A DNA stretch of 64,000 bases from Pseudomonas sp. Irchel 3E20 (GTDB lineage Bacteria > Pseudomonadota > Gammaproteobacteria > Pseudomonadales > Pseudomonadaceae): assembly GCF_900187645.1 (NCBI RefSeq), contig NZ_FYEE01000005.1, forward strand, positions 1-64,000. Direction: 5' to 3'. Under the pieces are notes generated by a model. The model was not told where the DNA came from. It searched no databases and was given only the letters and a program-made list of their open reading frames with translations. Position 1 is the first letter of the stretch; each line of letters starts with the position of its first letter. Below, in pieces: positions 18,119 to 27,402 of the stretch. The position numbers and the translations under genes were made by a program.

Positions 18119-19569
18119 AACGCCTCAATCTTCTGCCGGGCCTGCTGACGTTGGCGATGTTGTCGGCCTGCACGGTGGGCCCGGATTTCCAACGCCCCGA
18201 GGCGCCGTCCATCGAACGCTGGAACACCCCACCCACCCCGGCCGCCAGCCAAGCGGTGAGCAGCGCCCTGGCCGAACACTGGTGGGAAGTGTTCCAGGAC
18301 CCGCAATTGGCCAGCCTGAGCCGCCGCGCCCTGAGCGACAACCTGGACCTGCAACTGGCCAGCAGCCGCTTGCAGCAAAGCCGCGCCGTGCGGCAGGTGA
18401 CCACCGCCAGCCAGTACCCGTCCACCAGCGCCAACGGCGGCTACGCGCGTAAACGTAACAGTGGTGAAGGCTTGAGCGACCCCTCGGGGCATAACGGCAA
18501 CAGCGCCTTCAACCTGTGGGAGGGCGGTTTCGCGGCGGCTTGGGAGCTGGACTTCTGGGGCCGCGTACGGCGCGAAACCGAAGCCGCCGACGCGACCCTG
18601 GAGGTGGCGCAAAACGACCGGCGCGGCGTGTTGCTCGCCGTGCTGGCCGACACCGCGCAGAGCTATATCCAACTGCGTGGCGTGCAGAGCACCCGGGCCG
18701 TCACCGAGCAGAACCTGGAAGTGGCCAACCGCAGCCTGATGCTCTCGCGCATGCGCCAGGCCGATGGCGTGGCGACCCAACTGGACGTGGCCGAAGCCGC
18801 CGCGCAAGTGGCCGCCATCGAATCGCGCCTGCCGGTGCTGCGCCAGCGCCAGGACCAACTGATAAACGCCCTGAGCCTGTTGCTGGGGGAGGGCCCGCAA
18901 GCCCTGCAAGCCGAACTGGCCGCCGCCGCGCCGGTGCCCCAAGCCCCGGCCCAACTGGCCATCGGCTTGCCCTCGCAGTTGGCGCGCCGCCGCCCGGATA
19001 TCCTCCAGGCCGAAGCGCGGCTGCACGCCGCCACCGCCAGCATCGGCGTGGCCAAGGGCGACTTCTACCCGCGCATCACCCTGTCGGGCAGTTTCGGCTC
19101 GCAAGCCATGCAGTTGTCGAATTTCGGCACCTGGGGCTCGCGTCAGTTCGCCATCGGCCCACAGTTCAGCCTGCCGCTGTTCGACGGCGGGCGCCTGCGC
19201 GGCATGCTCAAGCTGCGCGAGGCCCAGCAACAGGAAGCGGCGCTGGGCTATCAGCACACCGTGCTGCGGGCCTGGCACGAGATCGACGATCAACTGACGC
19301 GCTACAACGCCAGCCAGTTGCAGCGCGAGCACCTGGCCGAAGCGGTCAGCCAGAACCGTATCGCCCTGTTGGCCGCGCAGCAGCAGTATGTCGAAGGGGT
19401 GGTGGATTTCATCAACGTGCTCACGGTGCAAAGCGCCTTGCTCGCCACCCAGGAACAACAGGTCGAGAGCCAGGTGAACGTGTCGCTGGCCATGGTCGGG
19501 TTGTACAAGGCCTTGGGCGGGGGGTGGGAGTCGGTGTACCCGTTGCAGGCCGAGGAAGCAGCTTTGTAG
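18115..19569 (+). CDS. NodT/OprM-family outer-membrane efflux lipoprotein
   Basis: A 484-residue outer-membrane channel. The signal peptide ends in a lipobox LSAC (Cys about residue 19), followed by TVGPDFQRPEAPS, the classic beginning of NodT/OprM lipoproteins. Two outer-membrane efflux repeats follow; FDGGRLRGMLKLREAQQQEA sits in the second half. It completes the tripartite pump with the two genes upstream, to which it is coupled by a 4-base overlap. No terminator is obvious in the 100 bases after it. Confidence 0.86.
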   Translation: MKRLNLLPGLLTLAMLSACTVGPDFQRPEAPSIERWNTPPTPAASQAVSSALAEHWWEVFQDPQLASLSRRALSDNLDLQLASSRLQQSRAVRQVTTASQYPSTSANGGYARKRNSGEGLSDPSGHNGNSAFNLWEGGFAAAWELDFWGRVRRETEAADATLEVAQNDRRGVLLAVLADTAQSYIQLRGVQSTRAVTEQNLEVANRSLMLSRMRQADGVATQLDVAEAAAQVAAIESRLPVLRQRQDQLINALSLLLGEGPQALQAELAAAAPVPQAPAQLAIGLPSQLARRRPDILQAEARLHAATASIGVAKGDFYPRITLSGSFGSQAMQLSNFGTWGSRQFAIGPQFSLPLFDGGRLRGMLKLREAQQQEAALGYQHTVLRAWHEIDDQLTRYNASQLQREHLAEAVSQNRIALLAAQQQYVEGVVDFINVLTVQSALLATQEQQVESQVNVSLAMVGLYKALGGGWESVYPLQAEEAAL

Positions 19570-19670
19570 GGCGCTCGCGTAGGGCTGTTCCTGATTCCCT
19601 GCTGCTTCACAAAATGCCCGGATGGCGGGCTTAACATCACGGGCCGTTTCCTTCACGAGCCCTTGTAGCC

Positions 19671-20240
19671 ATGCCTACGATCGACCCCCCCTGTGTCCCA
19701 CCCCTGGCCGACAGCCCTTGCGCGCCGGCCAGGGCGCGGTTTTTCTACGTCGTCGCACCGAGCAAATTCGTCATCCTGTTTGTGGCGACCTTTGGTTTCT
19801 ACTTTCCGTACTGGAGCTACAGAAACTGGCGGCGCTACCGCGATACCACTGGCATCAAGGTGATCCCGTGGCTGCGGGCGGTGTTAAACGATTTGTTCAT
19901 CTATTCGCTGGTAATGAAGATCGATCGCCAGGTGCAACGGCTGGCCGAGCCTCCCCGTTGGCATCCTCGGCTGCTTGCCCTGGCGATCATTCTCACCGCT
20001 CTGGGCGGCTCGATTCAGGTCTGGGTGCCCAATAACTTGCTGGGGCTGGCCGCAGGCCTGGGGGTGTTCGTGCTGCAAACTTACTGGTTGCTATGCGTGC
20101 AAAAAGCCATCAATGCGGTGGAGGGTGACCCGCAAGGGCAGGCCAATGCCCGGCTCAGCGGCCTCAATAGGCTATGGGTGGCGCTGGGGGGGTGTGTCTG
20201 GTTCCTCACCCTGGGTTCGGTGGCGTTAGAGCTGAGGTAA
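19671..20240 (+). CDS. DUF4234-like small membrane protein
   Basis: A 189-residue protein with three or four hydrophobic segments: about residues 32-50 (FVILFVATFGFYFPYWSY), 102-120, 123-143 and 168-185. The first contains the pattern FxxYWxYRNWRR seen in DUF4234-like proteins. No signal peptide or catalytic motif is seen. The ATG at 19671 is preceded by a weak ribosome site. It stands alone between the efflux operon and the iron-uptake unit; its function is unknown. Confidence 0.65.
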   Translation: MPTIDPPCVPPLADSPCAPARARFFYVVAPSKFVILFVATFGFYFPYWSYRNWRRYRDTTGIKVIPWLRAVLNDLFIYSLVMKIDRQVQRLAEPPRWHPRLLALAIILTALGGSIQVWVPNNLLGLAAGLGVFVLQTYWLLCVQKAINAVEGDPQGQANARLSGLNRLWVALGGCVWFLTLGSVALELR

Positions 20241-20297
20241 ACCAAGCCCTCGCGGCGCCTATGGTAAATGGCCCTTTGCCTGCCCCCATACAAAAGT

Positions 20298-20316
20298 GTA
20301 ATGATAATTGCTATCA
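20298..20316. promoter_or_regulatory. Fur box upstream of the FecI-like sigma factor gene
   Basis: GTAATGATAATTGCTATCA matches the Fur consensus well (ATGATAAT, then TATC after three bases). It lies just before the sigma factor start, where a repressor would block transcription. Iron repression of the downstream fecI-fecR pair follows from known Fur biology. Confidence 0.72.
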
Positions 20317-20337
20317 ATCATGTGTGTGGACCCTTCC

Positions 20338-20847
20338 ATGGATGCAACCACTGACGGCAAGGCGCAGTTGCATCGCCTTTACCGTGACCACCATGGCTGG
20401 CTGCAAGGCTGGCTGCGCAAGCGCCTGGGCGACCGCGAGCACGCCGCCGATGTGGCCCAGGACACCTTCCTGCGCCTGCTGGTGTCGGGGCGTTTTCCGG
20501 GGCACCTGGAAAGCCGCAGCTACCTGACGCAGATCGCCCGCAACCTGGTGATCGACCAGTGGCGGCGCCTGCGCATCGAGCGCGCCTACCTGGAAAGCAT
20601 CGCCCACCTGCCGGAACCGGAGTCGCCGTCCTTGGAAACCCGTGCCTTGATCCTCGAAACCCTGATGCAGATCGACGCCATGCTCGACCGTATGCCGGAA
20701 AAAGTGCGCCAGTCGTTCCTGCTTTCGCAGTTCGAAGGGCTGACCTACGCTGAAGTCGCCGAGCGCCTGGGGGTGACGGTCAGTTCGGTGCAGAAGTACA
20801 TGATCCGCGCCATCCAGGCCTGCTATCAGGTGGTCTACGAGCAATGA
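20338..20847 (+). CDS. FecI-like ECF sigma factor (iron uptake)
   Basis: A sigma factor of about 169 residues of the iron-starvation ECF group. Region 2 spans roughly residues 8-75 (LYRDHHGWLQGWLRKRLGD, DVAQDTFLRLL, IARNLVIDQWRR), and region 4 roughly 105-160 (QFEGLTYAEVAERLGVTVSS). It should direct RNA polymerase to the receptor gene when the receptor is loaded with siderophore. ATG at 20338 is preferred (GTGGA 8 bases upstream); 20320 is possible, but then the Fur box would almost touch the start. It overlaps fecR by 4 bases. Confidence 0.85.
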   Translation: MDATTDGKAQLHRLYRDHHGWLQGWLRKRLGDREHAADVAQDTFLRLLVSGRFPGHLESRSYLTQIARNLVIDQWRRLRIERAYLESIAHLPEPESPSLETRALILETLMQIDAMLDRMPEKVRQSFLLSQFEGLTYAEVAERLGVTVSSVQKYMIRAIQACYQVVYEQ

Positions 20848-21797
20848 GGGCGCAGCGCGAAGCGCCGATTGCCCCGGCGATCGTCGAGCAGGCCAGCGAA
20901 TGGCTGATGTTGCACTGGGGCGGTGAGCTGGATGCCGAACAGCGCCAGGCCTTCGCCCGCTGGAAAACCGCCCACCCGGACCACCACCGCGCCTGGGCGC
21001 GCCTGCAACAGTTGCAGCAAACCCTGAGCGGGGTGCCCGCCGAAAGCGCCCGGGCGGTGCTGCGCGATGCCCCCGACCAGCAGCGCCGCGCCGCCCTCAA
21101 ACTGCTCGGCGTGCTGCTGGTGGCGGGCGGCGGCTACGCGGTGCAGGGCAGCCAGCCGTGGCGTAACGCCATGGCTGGCGAGCGCACGGCGGTGGGCGAG
21201 GTGCGCCACCTGACCCTGGCCGACGGCACGCGCCTGGACCTCAACAGCGACACGGCGGTGGATTTGCGTTACAGCGCCCGCGAGCGGCGTATCACCCTCA
21301 TCAGTGGCGAAATCCTGCTCAACAGCGGCCACGACGCCACCCGCCCACTGATCGTCGAGACCCAGGCCGGCGACATCCAGGCCCTGGGCACCCGCTTTGC
21401 GGTGCGTGATGCGCAGGGCGGTACGCGGGTCGATCTCTATGAAGGCCAATTGCATGTACGCCCGCAACATGCTGCTGCGCAGTACCTCAACGCCGGCGAC
21501 AGCCTGTGGTTCAACGCCGCCCAGACCGGTGCGGTGCGCGCCGCCGACCTCAATGCCAGCACCTGGAGCCAGGGCCGCCTCACCGCCGAACGCCAGCCGT
21601 TGGGGCAGTTTATTGCCGACCTGGCGCGCCATCGCCCGGGCTGGCTGCGCTGTGACGCCGCCGTGGCTGGGCTGCTGCTCACCGGCGTATTTCCCCTCGA
21701 CGACAGCGACGCCATCCTCGCCGCGCTGGAGCAATCGCTACCGGTGCGGGTAGAAGCCGTGACGCGGTATTGGGTGACGGTCAAGGCGCTAGGGTGA
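20844..21797 (+). CDS. FecR-like anti-sigma / sigma regulator
   Basis: A 317-residue FecR-family protein. The cytoplasmic N-terminus carries the family signature (EWLMLHWGGELDAEQRQAF, W-K-HP-HHRAW pattern) that binds the sigma factor. A single membrane segment is at about residues 88-108 (LKLLGVLLVAGGGYAVQG). The periplasmic FecR domain (VRHLTLADGTRLDLNSDTAV) and a C-terminal domain follow, which would contact the STN domain of the receptor. Its start overlaps the sigma factor stop. Together they pass the surface signal to transcription. Confidence 0.86.
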   Translation: MRAQREAPIAPAIVEQASEWLMLHWGGELDAEQRQAFARWKTAHPDHHRAWARLQQLQQTLSGVPAESARAVLRDAPDQQRRAALKLLGVLLVAGGGYAVQGSQPWRNAMAGERTAVGEVRHLTLADGTRLDLNSDTAVDLRYSARERRITLISGEILLNSGHDATRPLIVETQAGDIQALGTRFAVRDAQGGTRVDLYEGQLHVRPQHAAAQYLNAGDSLWFNAAQTGAVRAADLNASTWSQGRLTAERQPLGQFIADLARHRPGWLRCDAAVAGLLLTGVFPLDDSDAILAALEQSLPVRVEAVTRYWVTVKALG

Positions 21798-21912
21798 GCA
21801 AGCGGGCTTGCCCGCGTTGGGGTGCGAAGCGGTCCAAACATCGGTGTGGCGGCCCAGAAAAAGCTTAGGGTTGCTGCGTCCCCCCAGCCCGGGCAAGCCC
21901 GCCTGCTACGGG
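21798..21912. repeat. Diverged REPIN between fecR and the receptor gene
   Basis: Two inverted copies of GCGGGCTTGCCCGC / GGGCAAGCCCGC, about 90 bases apart, begin right after the fecR stop. They are related to the other REP elements here but lack the GTGGGAG outer part. The receptor promoter should lie between about 21913 and 22020. Confidence 0.65.
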
Positions 21913-22020
21913 CCCTGCACGCCTTCAAAAAAAACTTCCCAGCGCCTTGTCGGTTTTGCCGAGTTATCCGGGATACCTCTTGAAAGCAAATCAAGAAGCA
22001 TTCTCATGGGGAGTTCTGGA

Positions 22021-24489
22021 ATGCCACACCGCCCGACGTCGTCTCGTACATTGTCCCGCCACCTGCGCCGTGGGCTGTTTGTCAGCCTGCTGGCCGCCGT
22101 GCCGCTGGCGTCCACCCTGGCCGTGGCCGCGTCGGCCCAGGCCGGGGAGGCGCGCCAATACAACATCCCGGCGGGTAACCTCGACCAGGCCCTGAACCGC
22201 TTTGCCAGCACGGCGGGCATTTTGCTGTCGGTGGACGCGCAATTGACCGCCGGCAAGCGCAGCCCCGGCCTGCAAGGGCGCTACGACACGGCCCAGGGCC
22301 TGGAGCAATTGTTGGCCGGCAGTGGCCTGCTGGCGCTCGAATCCCAAGGCAGTTGGTCGCTGCAAGCCGTGCCCCAGAGCGGTTCGCTGCAACTGGGCGC
22401 CACCCGTATCAACGCCGCCGAGGCCGCGGAAAGTGCCTGGGGCCCGGTCGAAGGCATCGTCGCCAAGCGCAGCGCCACCGGCAGCAAGACCGACGCCGCG
22501 CTGACGGAAATCCCCCAGACCATCAACGTCGTCACCGCCGCCGAGATCAAGTCCCGGGGCGCGCAAAGCATCGTCGAAGCCCTGCGCTATACGCCCGGCA
22601 TCACCGGCGGTGGCTTTGACGACCGGGTGAAGTTCTTCGACGAACCAACTTCGCGCGGTATTTCTCCTACACCTCTTTACCTCGACGGCTTGCACCTGCC
22701 CTACGGCGGCGGCAGCACCGGTGGTGCGTTGCAGATCGAACCCTATTCCCTGGAGCGCATCGAGGTGCTCAAGGGGCCGGCCTCGGTGCTCTACGGGCAG
22801 AACCAGCCTGGCGGCATCGTCAACATGGTCAGCAAACGCCCAACCGAAACCGCCGTGCGCCAAGTGGTGTTGGAGGCAGGCAGCTACGACCATAAAAGCG
22901 TCGCCGTTGACCTCGGTGGGCCGCTGGACGAGGAGGGCAAGTTCCTCTATCGCCTGACCGGCCTGGCCAACGACTCCAATGGCGAGATCGACTACTTCGA
23001 GCAGAAGCGCCAGTTCCTCGCCCCCAGCTTTACCTGGAACGCCAGCGACGACACGCGCCTGACCGTGTTCGCCCAGTACCAGAAGGACGACGGCGTGCCC
23101 GAGGCCCAGGGCCTGCCGGCCTCCGGCACCCTGTTCCACAACCCCAACGGCAAGATCGACCGCGACGTGTTCATCGGCGAGCCGGGCATCAACAAGTACA
23201 ACCGCGAGCAGTACGTGCTGGGCTACGAGTTGTCCCATCGCCTCAACGACGTCTGGACCCTCAAGCAAAACGCCCGTTACGCCACGGTCGACGACCACTA
23301 CCGCGCGCCGTTGCACGGCTACCGCTTCGTCACCAACCCCCTCACCGGGGCCAACGACCAGCGTTACCAATCGCGCTTCGGGGTCAACTGGAAGCAGGAA
23401 AACCAGGTGTTTGGCGTGGACAACATCGCCCAGGCCGAATTCGACACCGGCGCCCTGAACCACACCGTGATCCTGGGCGTGGACTACTACCACTCCAACT
23501 CCGACTTCCACGGTTTGTATGACCGCAACGGCGCGGCCATCGACCTGTTCACCCCCACCTACGGCCAACGCATGAACTGGAGCGGGCCGCAGAGCTGGGA
23601 CCGCACCATCGACCAGACAGGCTTCTACGCCCAGGACCAGATCAAGCTCGACCGTTGGGTGTTCGTCATCGGCGGGCGCTACGACCTGGCCAAGGGCGAC
23701 AACTACCAGACCCTGTCGGCGGTGGAAACCCACAGCACCACCCGCGACGAAAAATTCAGCGGCCGGGGCGGCATCGTCTACCTGTTCGATAACGGCATCG
23801 CGCCGTTTGTCAGCTACAGCGAATCCTTCCTGCCGCAACTGGGCACTGGCGTGGGCGAAAAACCCTTTGAGCCGACCACCGGCAAGCAATACGAAGCGGG
23901 CGTGAAGTACCAACCGCCGGGGCAGAACAGCTTCGTGCAGATCTCGGCCTACCAGATCGACCAGGAAAACATGCTCACCCCAGACCTGGCCAACCCCGGC
24001 CATAGCAAACAGGTCGGCGCGCTGCGTTCCAAGGGCATCGAGCTGGAAGCCAAGGGCGAAATCAGCGAAGCCTTCAACGTGATCGCCTCGGTGTCGCGCA
24101 ACGACGTCAAGTACACCAAGGACAACGACGGCCGCGAAGGCCGCCACCCGGCCAACCGCCCACCCGTGACCGCCGCGTTGTGGCTTAACTACACCCTGCT
24201 GGGCGACACCCCATTGGCCGGCCTGGGCGCGGGCATCGGCGCACGCTACGTGCGCGGCAACTACGGCGACGACTACGACGGCGCGTTCCAGATCCCGTCC
24301 TACACCGTCTACGACGCCAACATGAGCTACGACCTGAGCCAATCGCCGCTCAAACTCAAAGGCGTGAAACTGGGCCTGACCGTGCAAAACCTGGGCGACA
24401 AAACCTACGTCGCCAGTTGCGGGAGTTCGGTGGACTGCTACTACGGCGAAGGCCGCACCGTGGTGTCGAACTTGACGTATGACTGGTAA
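22021..24489 (+). CDS. TonB-dependent ferric-siderophore receptor with STN signalling domain
   Basis: An 822-residue outer-membrane receptor. It has a long signal peptide (to about residue 40), then an STN domain at about 45-105 (YNIPAGNLDQALNRFASTAG), which marks transducers working with FecI/FecR. The plug domain follows (EIPQTINVVTAAEIKSRGAQ, GLHLPYGG, LKGPASVLYGQNQPGG), then a 22-strand barrel ending NLTYDW. The plug and barrel resemble FhuA/FoxA-type hydroxamate receptors, so a ferrichrome- or ferrioxamine-like ligand is a reasonable guess. The start is set by GGGAG 8 bases upstream of 22021. A perfect hairpin terminator follows. Confidence 0.86.
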   Translation: MPHRPTSSRTLSRHLRRGLFVSLLAAVPLASTLAVAASAQAGEARQYNIPAGNLDQALNRFASTAGILLSVDAQLTAGKRSPGLQGRYDTAQGLEQLLAGSGLLALESQGSWSLQAVPQSGSLQLGATRINAAEAAESAWGPVEGIVAKRSATGSKTDAALTEIPQTINVVTAAEIKSRGAQSIVEALRYTPGITGGGFDDRVKFFDEPTSRGISPTPLYLDGLHLPYGGGSTGGALQIEPYSLERIEVLKGPASVLYGQNQPGGIVNMVSKRPTETAVRQVVLEAGSYDHKSVAVDLGGPLDEEGKFLYRLTGLANDSNGEIDYFEQKRQFLAPSFTWNASDDTRLTVFAQYQKDDGVPEAQGLPASGTLFHNPNGKIDRDVFIGEPGINKYNREQYVLGYELSHRLNDVWTLKQNARYATVDDHYRAPLHGYRFVTNPLTGANDQRYQSRFGVNWKQENQVFGVDNIAQAEFDTGALNHTVILGVDYYHSNSDFHGLYDRNGAAIDLFTPTYGQRMNWSGPQSWDRTIDQTGFYAQDQIKLDRWVFVIGGRYDLAKGDNYQTLSAVETHSTTRDEKFSGRGGIVYLFDNGIAPFVSYSESFLPQLGTGVGEKPFEPTTGKQYEAGVKYQPPGQNSFVQISAYQIDQENMLTPDLANPGHSKQVGALRSKGIELEAKGEISEAFNVIASVSRNDVKYTKDNDGREGRHPANRPPVTAALWLNYTLLGDTPLAGLGAGIGARYVRGNYGDDYDGAFQIPSYTVYDANMSYDLSQSPLKLKGVKLGLTVQNLGDKTYVASCGSSVDCYYGEGRTVVSNLTYDW

Positions 24490-24632
24490 GGGCCACCCGC
24501 GCCGGGCGTGATGGCGGGCGCCTTGCCCGTGGCAACCCGTAACGCAAACTGACGCGCCTGGGGCACCTCGTGGTTGACCAGGCGCCGCCTCCAGCCAACG
24601 GGGCGGGTGGCGGGTGTTTGAATTCGGGGCAG

Positions 24633-24666
24633 TGCAGGCCAGGCGGGTTCGCCTGGCCTGCATTTA
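24633..24666. terminator. Shared hairpin terminator between convergent genes
   Basis: A perfect 13-bp inverted repeat, TGCAGGCCAGGCG-GGTT-CGCCTGGCCTGCA (24633-24662), is followed by ATTTAA. It sits between the receptor (plus) and the immunity-like gene (minus) and could stop transcription from both sides. Confidence 0.75.
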
Positions 24667-24670
24667 ACGA

Positions 24671-25780
24671 TCAAAGTGTTGGCCTGGACTGGTCCGGGCT
24701 CCAGAGCCAGAAGGTGTAGCCGTAGTCGCCTTCCAGTTTGGGAAAAATCGCGCCATCGCGAAAATACTGCCGCGAACCTTCACGGGCGGGGCTGAACCAC
24801 CAACCGGCGTGGGGGCACGGCTCGCCGCTGGCTTTGCGCGGCGGGTGCTGCGGTTCGCTGCCGGGTGCATCGGCCATGGCGTCGGGGTCGCTGTCTTCAA
24901 ACTCGCCTTCGAGAAGTTCGACGAAGTACCACTCGCAGGGGCGGTAAGTGAAGGAGTCGGATTGCACTTGATAACGGGCCGAAAAAATGGGATCCGTAAA
25001 AACACCCTTATATTGGTTTTGTGCAATAAATTTTGAAAAACCGTCCTCATCGCCCCACAAGCCTGCGCGGCCCAAGGTTTTCAAGACATCCAGACCTAAT
25101 TCATTGAATGTTTGACATTCTTCCAGTGTCTTCCACATCCCTTCGCCGCCTCCGGTCCAGGCAAATTGCAGGGCACCCAGAGGATCATCTTGAGACACAT
25201 AGACGCCGGTACGTGGCGGAACTTCCCCGGTTTTACCTTCAATATCCATATGCACTTTGAATTTTGGCAACCGCGGAAACTGTCCTTTGATTTGCTGCCA
25301 AATTGACCAAAATGTCATATCGCTCCAGTCCCGCTCCATAACACCGTCAATCTTGTAACCGTACGAGAACACCTCATTGGCCCGTTCGCGAAACTCGTTT
25401 TCCTGCTCTGCAGTGGCCCATTGCATTGAAAACTCGCCCAGCATATGGGCACATTGATTGGTTCCCGTGATGCCGTAGCACTGGTCGGCGCGCTTGGCCA
25501 TATCCCACATGGTGTTTTCCCTGTACTCGATCAAGGCTGGAAACCCGCCGGTGCTCCAGTTGGCTGCAGTATCGCGCACGCCCCAGCGTTCGCTGACCAT
25601 CAGGGGGTCGAGAATAGAGCGCCGCTCTAGAAGCATCTCGGCCATAACAATCAGCTCCTCGATTTTCGGCAACAACGCGTCCAGGTAACTTTGCGACGAG
25701 TAGTAATAAAGCATCGCCGCTTGGCGTTTTTGCCACAGGGACAGGTGATAAGTCGGGGACATCGGATAAAGCGGATTCAT
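24671..25780 (-). CDS. Predicted immunity protein paired with the upstream toxin
   Basis: A 369-residue soluble protein without signal peptide or membrane segments, rich in Trp, Tyr and acidic residues (LSLWQKRQAAMLYYYSSQSY at the start). This and the gene order resemble large Imm71/Imm72-type immunity proteins of pseudomonads, but I am not certain of the family. The start overlaps the end of the toxin-like gene by 4 bases (ATGA), as usual for effector/immunity pairs. Its GC content looks lower than its neighbours, especially 24950-25780, suggesting horizontal acquisition. It most likely binds and blocks its partner in the cytoplasm. Confidence 0.6.
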   Translation of the reverse strand: MNPLYPMSPTYHLSLWQKRQAAMLYYYSSQSYLDALLPKIEELIVMAEMLLERRSILDPLMVSERWGVRDTAANWSTGGFPALIEYRENTMWDMAKRADQCYGITGTNQCAHMLGEFSMQWATAEQENEFRERANEVFSYGYKIDGVMERDWSDMTFWSIWQQIKGQFPRLPKFKVHMDIEGKTGEVPPRTGVYVSQDDPLGALQFAWTGGGEGMWKTLEECQTFNELGLDVLKTLGRAGLWGDEDGFSKFIAQNQYKGVFTDPIFSARYQVQSDSFTYRPCEWYFVELLEGEFEDSDPDAMADAPGSEPQHPPRKASGEPCPHAGWWFSPAREGSRQYFRDGAIFPKLEGDYGYTFWLWSPDQSRPTL

Positions 25781-27402
25781 TTTTTAAACTCCGTTATTTG
25801 ACCGGGCAAGTTGGGCAGGCCGAGGCGCACGTTATTAAGTTGGGTATCAAAGTCGGTCATGCCCCAGGTGGTATCAAAGGGGCCGCTGATGGCGGGGTGA
25901 TTGATTTTTTCGCGCAGGCACTCATAGAACTCCTGTTCTTGTGGCGACAGGTTCTTGTAACGCTCGTAGTTCATGTCCGGCGCAGGTTCCATGCGACCGG
26001 TCTGGCGATCTACGCGGTAGTAGGTCAGGGTGTCGAAGGCTTCAGCGGTGCTTTCGCCGGCGCTGTTGCGGATGAACTTGGCATCGAACTTGATTTGCTC
26101 CCAGCCGCCCTCTAGATAGCGATCCGGCAAACCAGCCTTGGGCGCTTTGACCTGGGACGCCGCGGGGCCTTTCCAGACCTTGAGGGTTTCCCCAGCCTTG
26201 AGTTCGTACACCACGAACTGGCCGTTGACGTTCCAGTCCGGCCACACCGCCAGGTACTTGCGCCAGGCAGACTTGGGGTTGGCTGAATCCATGATTTGCT
26301 TGAACACGGCTTCCGTGACCCAGTCCTGTGCGCTGGCGACACTGCCGGGGCCTATGATGCGGTAAAGGCGTAGGGGGCCTTTGAGTTCAGCCGCCACCAT
26401 GCCTTCGGCGAAGGTTCTGATCTGCTTATCATCGAGGCGTGGAAAGCCCAGACTGACGGCCCTGTTTATCTCGGCCATCATGGAGTCATCTGGTTTCAAA
26501 GGCTTAAACACCCCCGGCTTCCCCCGACTCAACCACCCCGGCAACGGCTTCGCATCCCGCATCAATTTCACCGCCCGCGCCTCGGGCAATCCGCCGTGAA
26601 AATGCACATTCACCGTGTTCAGGATCGCCCGATGCTGCATCAGGTGTTCCATTTCCAACCGGCGGATCACGATGTCGAGGGCGTCGCGTATCGGTTGCAG
26701 GGCTTTGCCGATATGGGCATTGGCTTGCAAACGCACGGCCTTGACCATGTTCAGGGTTTGCTCGGCCTTGGCGGCGGCCCCGGGGACGTATTTGACTTTG
26801 CCCAGCAAAGTGTTGAGCAGGGCAATGCCCCGGTCGAAGGCGTGCAGCAACCTCAAGACGTCTATTTGGTTGCGCACCTTTTTGATGGCGTCGGCCAGTG
26901 TCTGGAACACCTGGCCCCATTTCATGCCACGCCAGTACTTCACCACTTCCTTTTTACGCAGCAGGGTGATGACCCAGGTCATCGCCTCGTCCACGGCCTG
27001 CTCCACGGCATGGCCCCCCGAGCGGCGGATGAACAGGAAGAAGATTTTCAGCACGCCCTTGACCAGGGAACCGAGCACCGGAAACAGGCCGATCAGGGTC
27101 AGGCACAGGCCGACCCAGGCCCAGGTGTTGCTGTGGTCTTTTTGCAGTTCGCGGCAGTTGGCGACCAAATCGCGCATGTCGCAGACCTGGTCCACCAAGG
27201 GCACCATGGAAACCGCCGCGTCGAAGGCGATTTGCCCGGTGCTGCGGTCTTGGTTGAAATCCCCCTGGATCGCCTCCCACACCCAAAGGGCGGTATCGAC
27301 ACTGGCGTCGAAGAGTTTTTCCGGGGCACCGGTGATGTACGCCAGGGCGACGCGCATGTTGTCGGCGGGGACAGTGGGTTCTGGGGGAGAGGATGGCGGC
27401 AT
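25777..27402 (-). CDS. Predicted interbacterial toxin (T6SS-type effector)
   Basis: A 541-residue protein. The N-terminal region (about 12-130) contains MVPLVDQVCDMRDLVANCRE and a hydrophobic stretch at about 93-125 (LTLIGLFPVLGSLVKG), an arrangement I associate with predicted type VI effectors. A helical middle follows. The C-terminal ~200 residues look like a separate toxin domain: LYRIIGPGS at about 346-354 and YLEGGWEQIKF at about 428-438 are reminiscent of ADP-ribosyltransferase/NADase-like toxins. That assignment is inference. There is no PAAR motif, VgrG or Hcp in the window. I chose the ATG at 27402; a GTG lies 9 bases upstream. The partner gene overlaps its stop. Confidence 0.55.
   Translation of the reverse strand: MPPSSPPEPTVPADNMRVALAYITGAPEKLFDASVDTALWVWEAIQGDFNQDRSTGQIAFDAAVSMVPLVDQVCDMRDLVANCRELQKDHSNTWAWVGLCLTLIGLFPVLGSLVKGVLKIFFLFIRRSGGHAVEQAVDEAMTWVITLLRKKEVVKYWRGMKWGQVFQTLADAIKKVRNQIDVLRLLHAFDRGIALLNTLLGKVKYVPGAAAKAEQTLNMVKAVRLQANAHIGKALQPIRDALDIVIRRLEMEHLMQHRAILNTVNVHFHGGLPEARAVKLMRDAKPLPGWLSRGKPGVFKPLKPDDSMMAEINRAVSLGFPRLDDKQIRTFAEGMVAAELKGPLRLYRIIGPGSVASAQDWVTEAVFKQIMDSANPKSAWRKYLAVWPDWNVNGQFVVYELKAGETLKVWKGPAASQVKAPKAGLPDRYLEGGWEQIKFDAKFIRNSAGESTAEAFDTLTYYRVDRQTGRMEPAPDMNYERYKNLSPQEQEFYECLREKINHPAISGPFDTTWGMTDFDTQLNNVRLGLPNLPGQITEFKK

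Noticed and set aside
21989..22007. Fur box before the receptor gene
   Set aside because: Only the right half (ATTCTCAT) matches well, and it overlaps the ribosome-binding region. The fecI promoter has a much better site.
21991..24663. Minus-strand open frame of 890 codons under the TonB receptor
   Set aside because: Shadow of the receptor gene; no domain or ribosome site.
24671..27402. Part of a complete type VI secretion cluster
   Set aside because: No tss, hcp, vgrG or PAAR gene is visible on either side; only the toxin/immunity-like pair is present.
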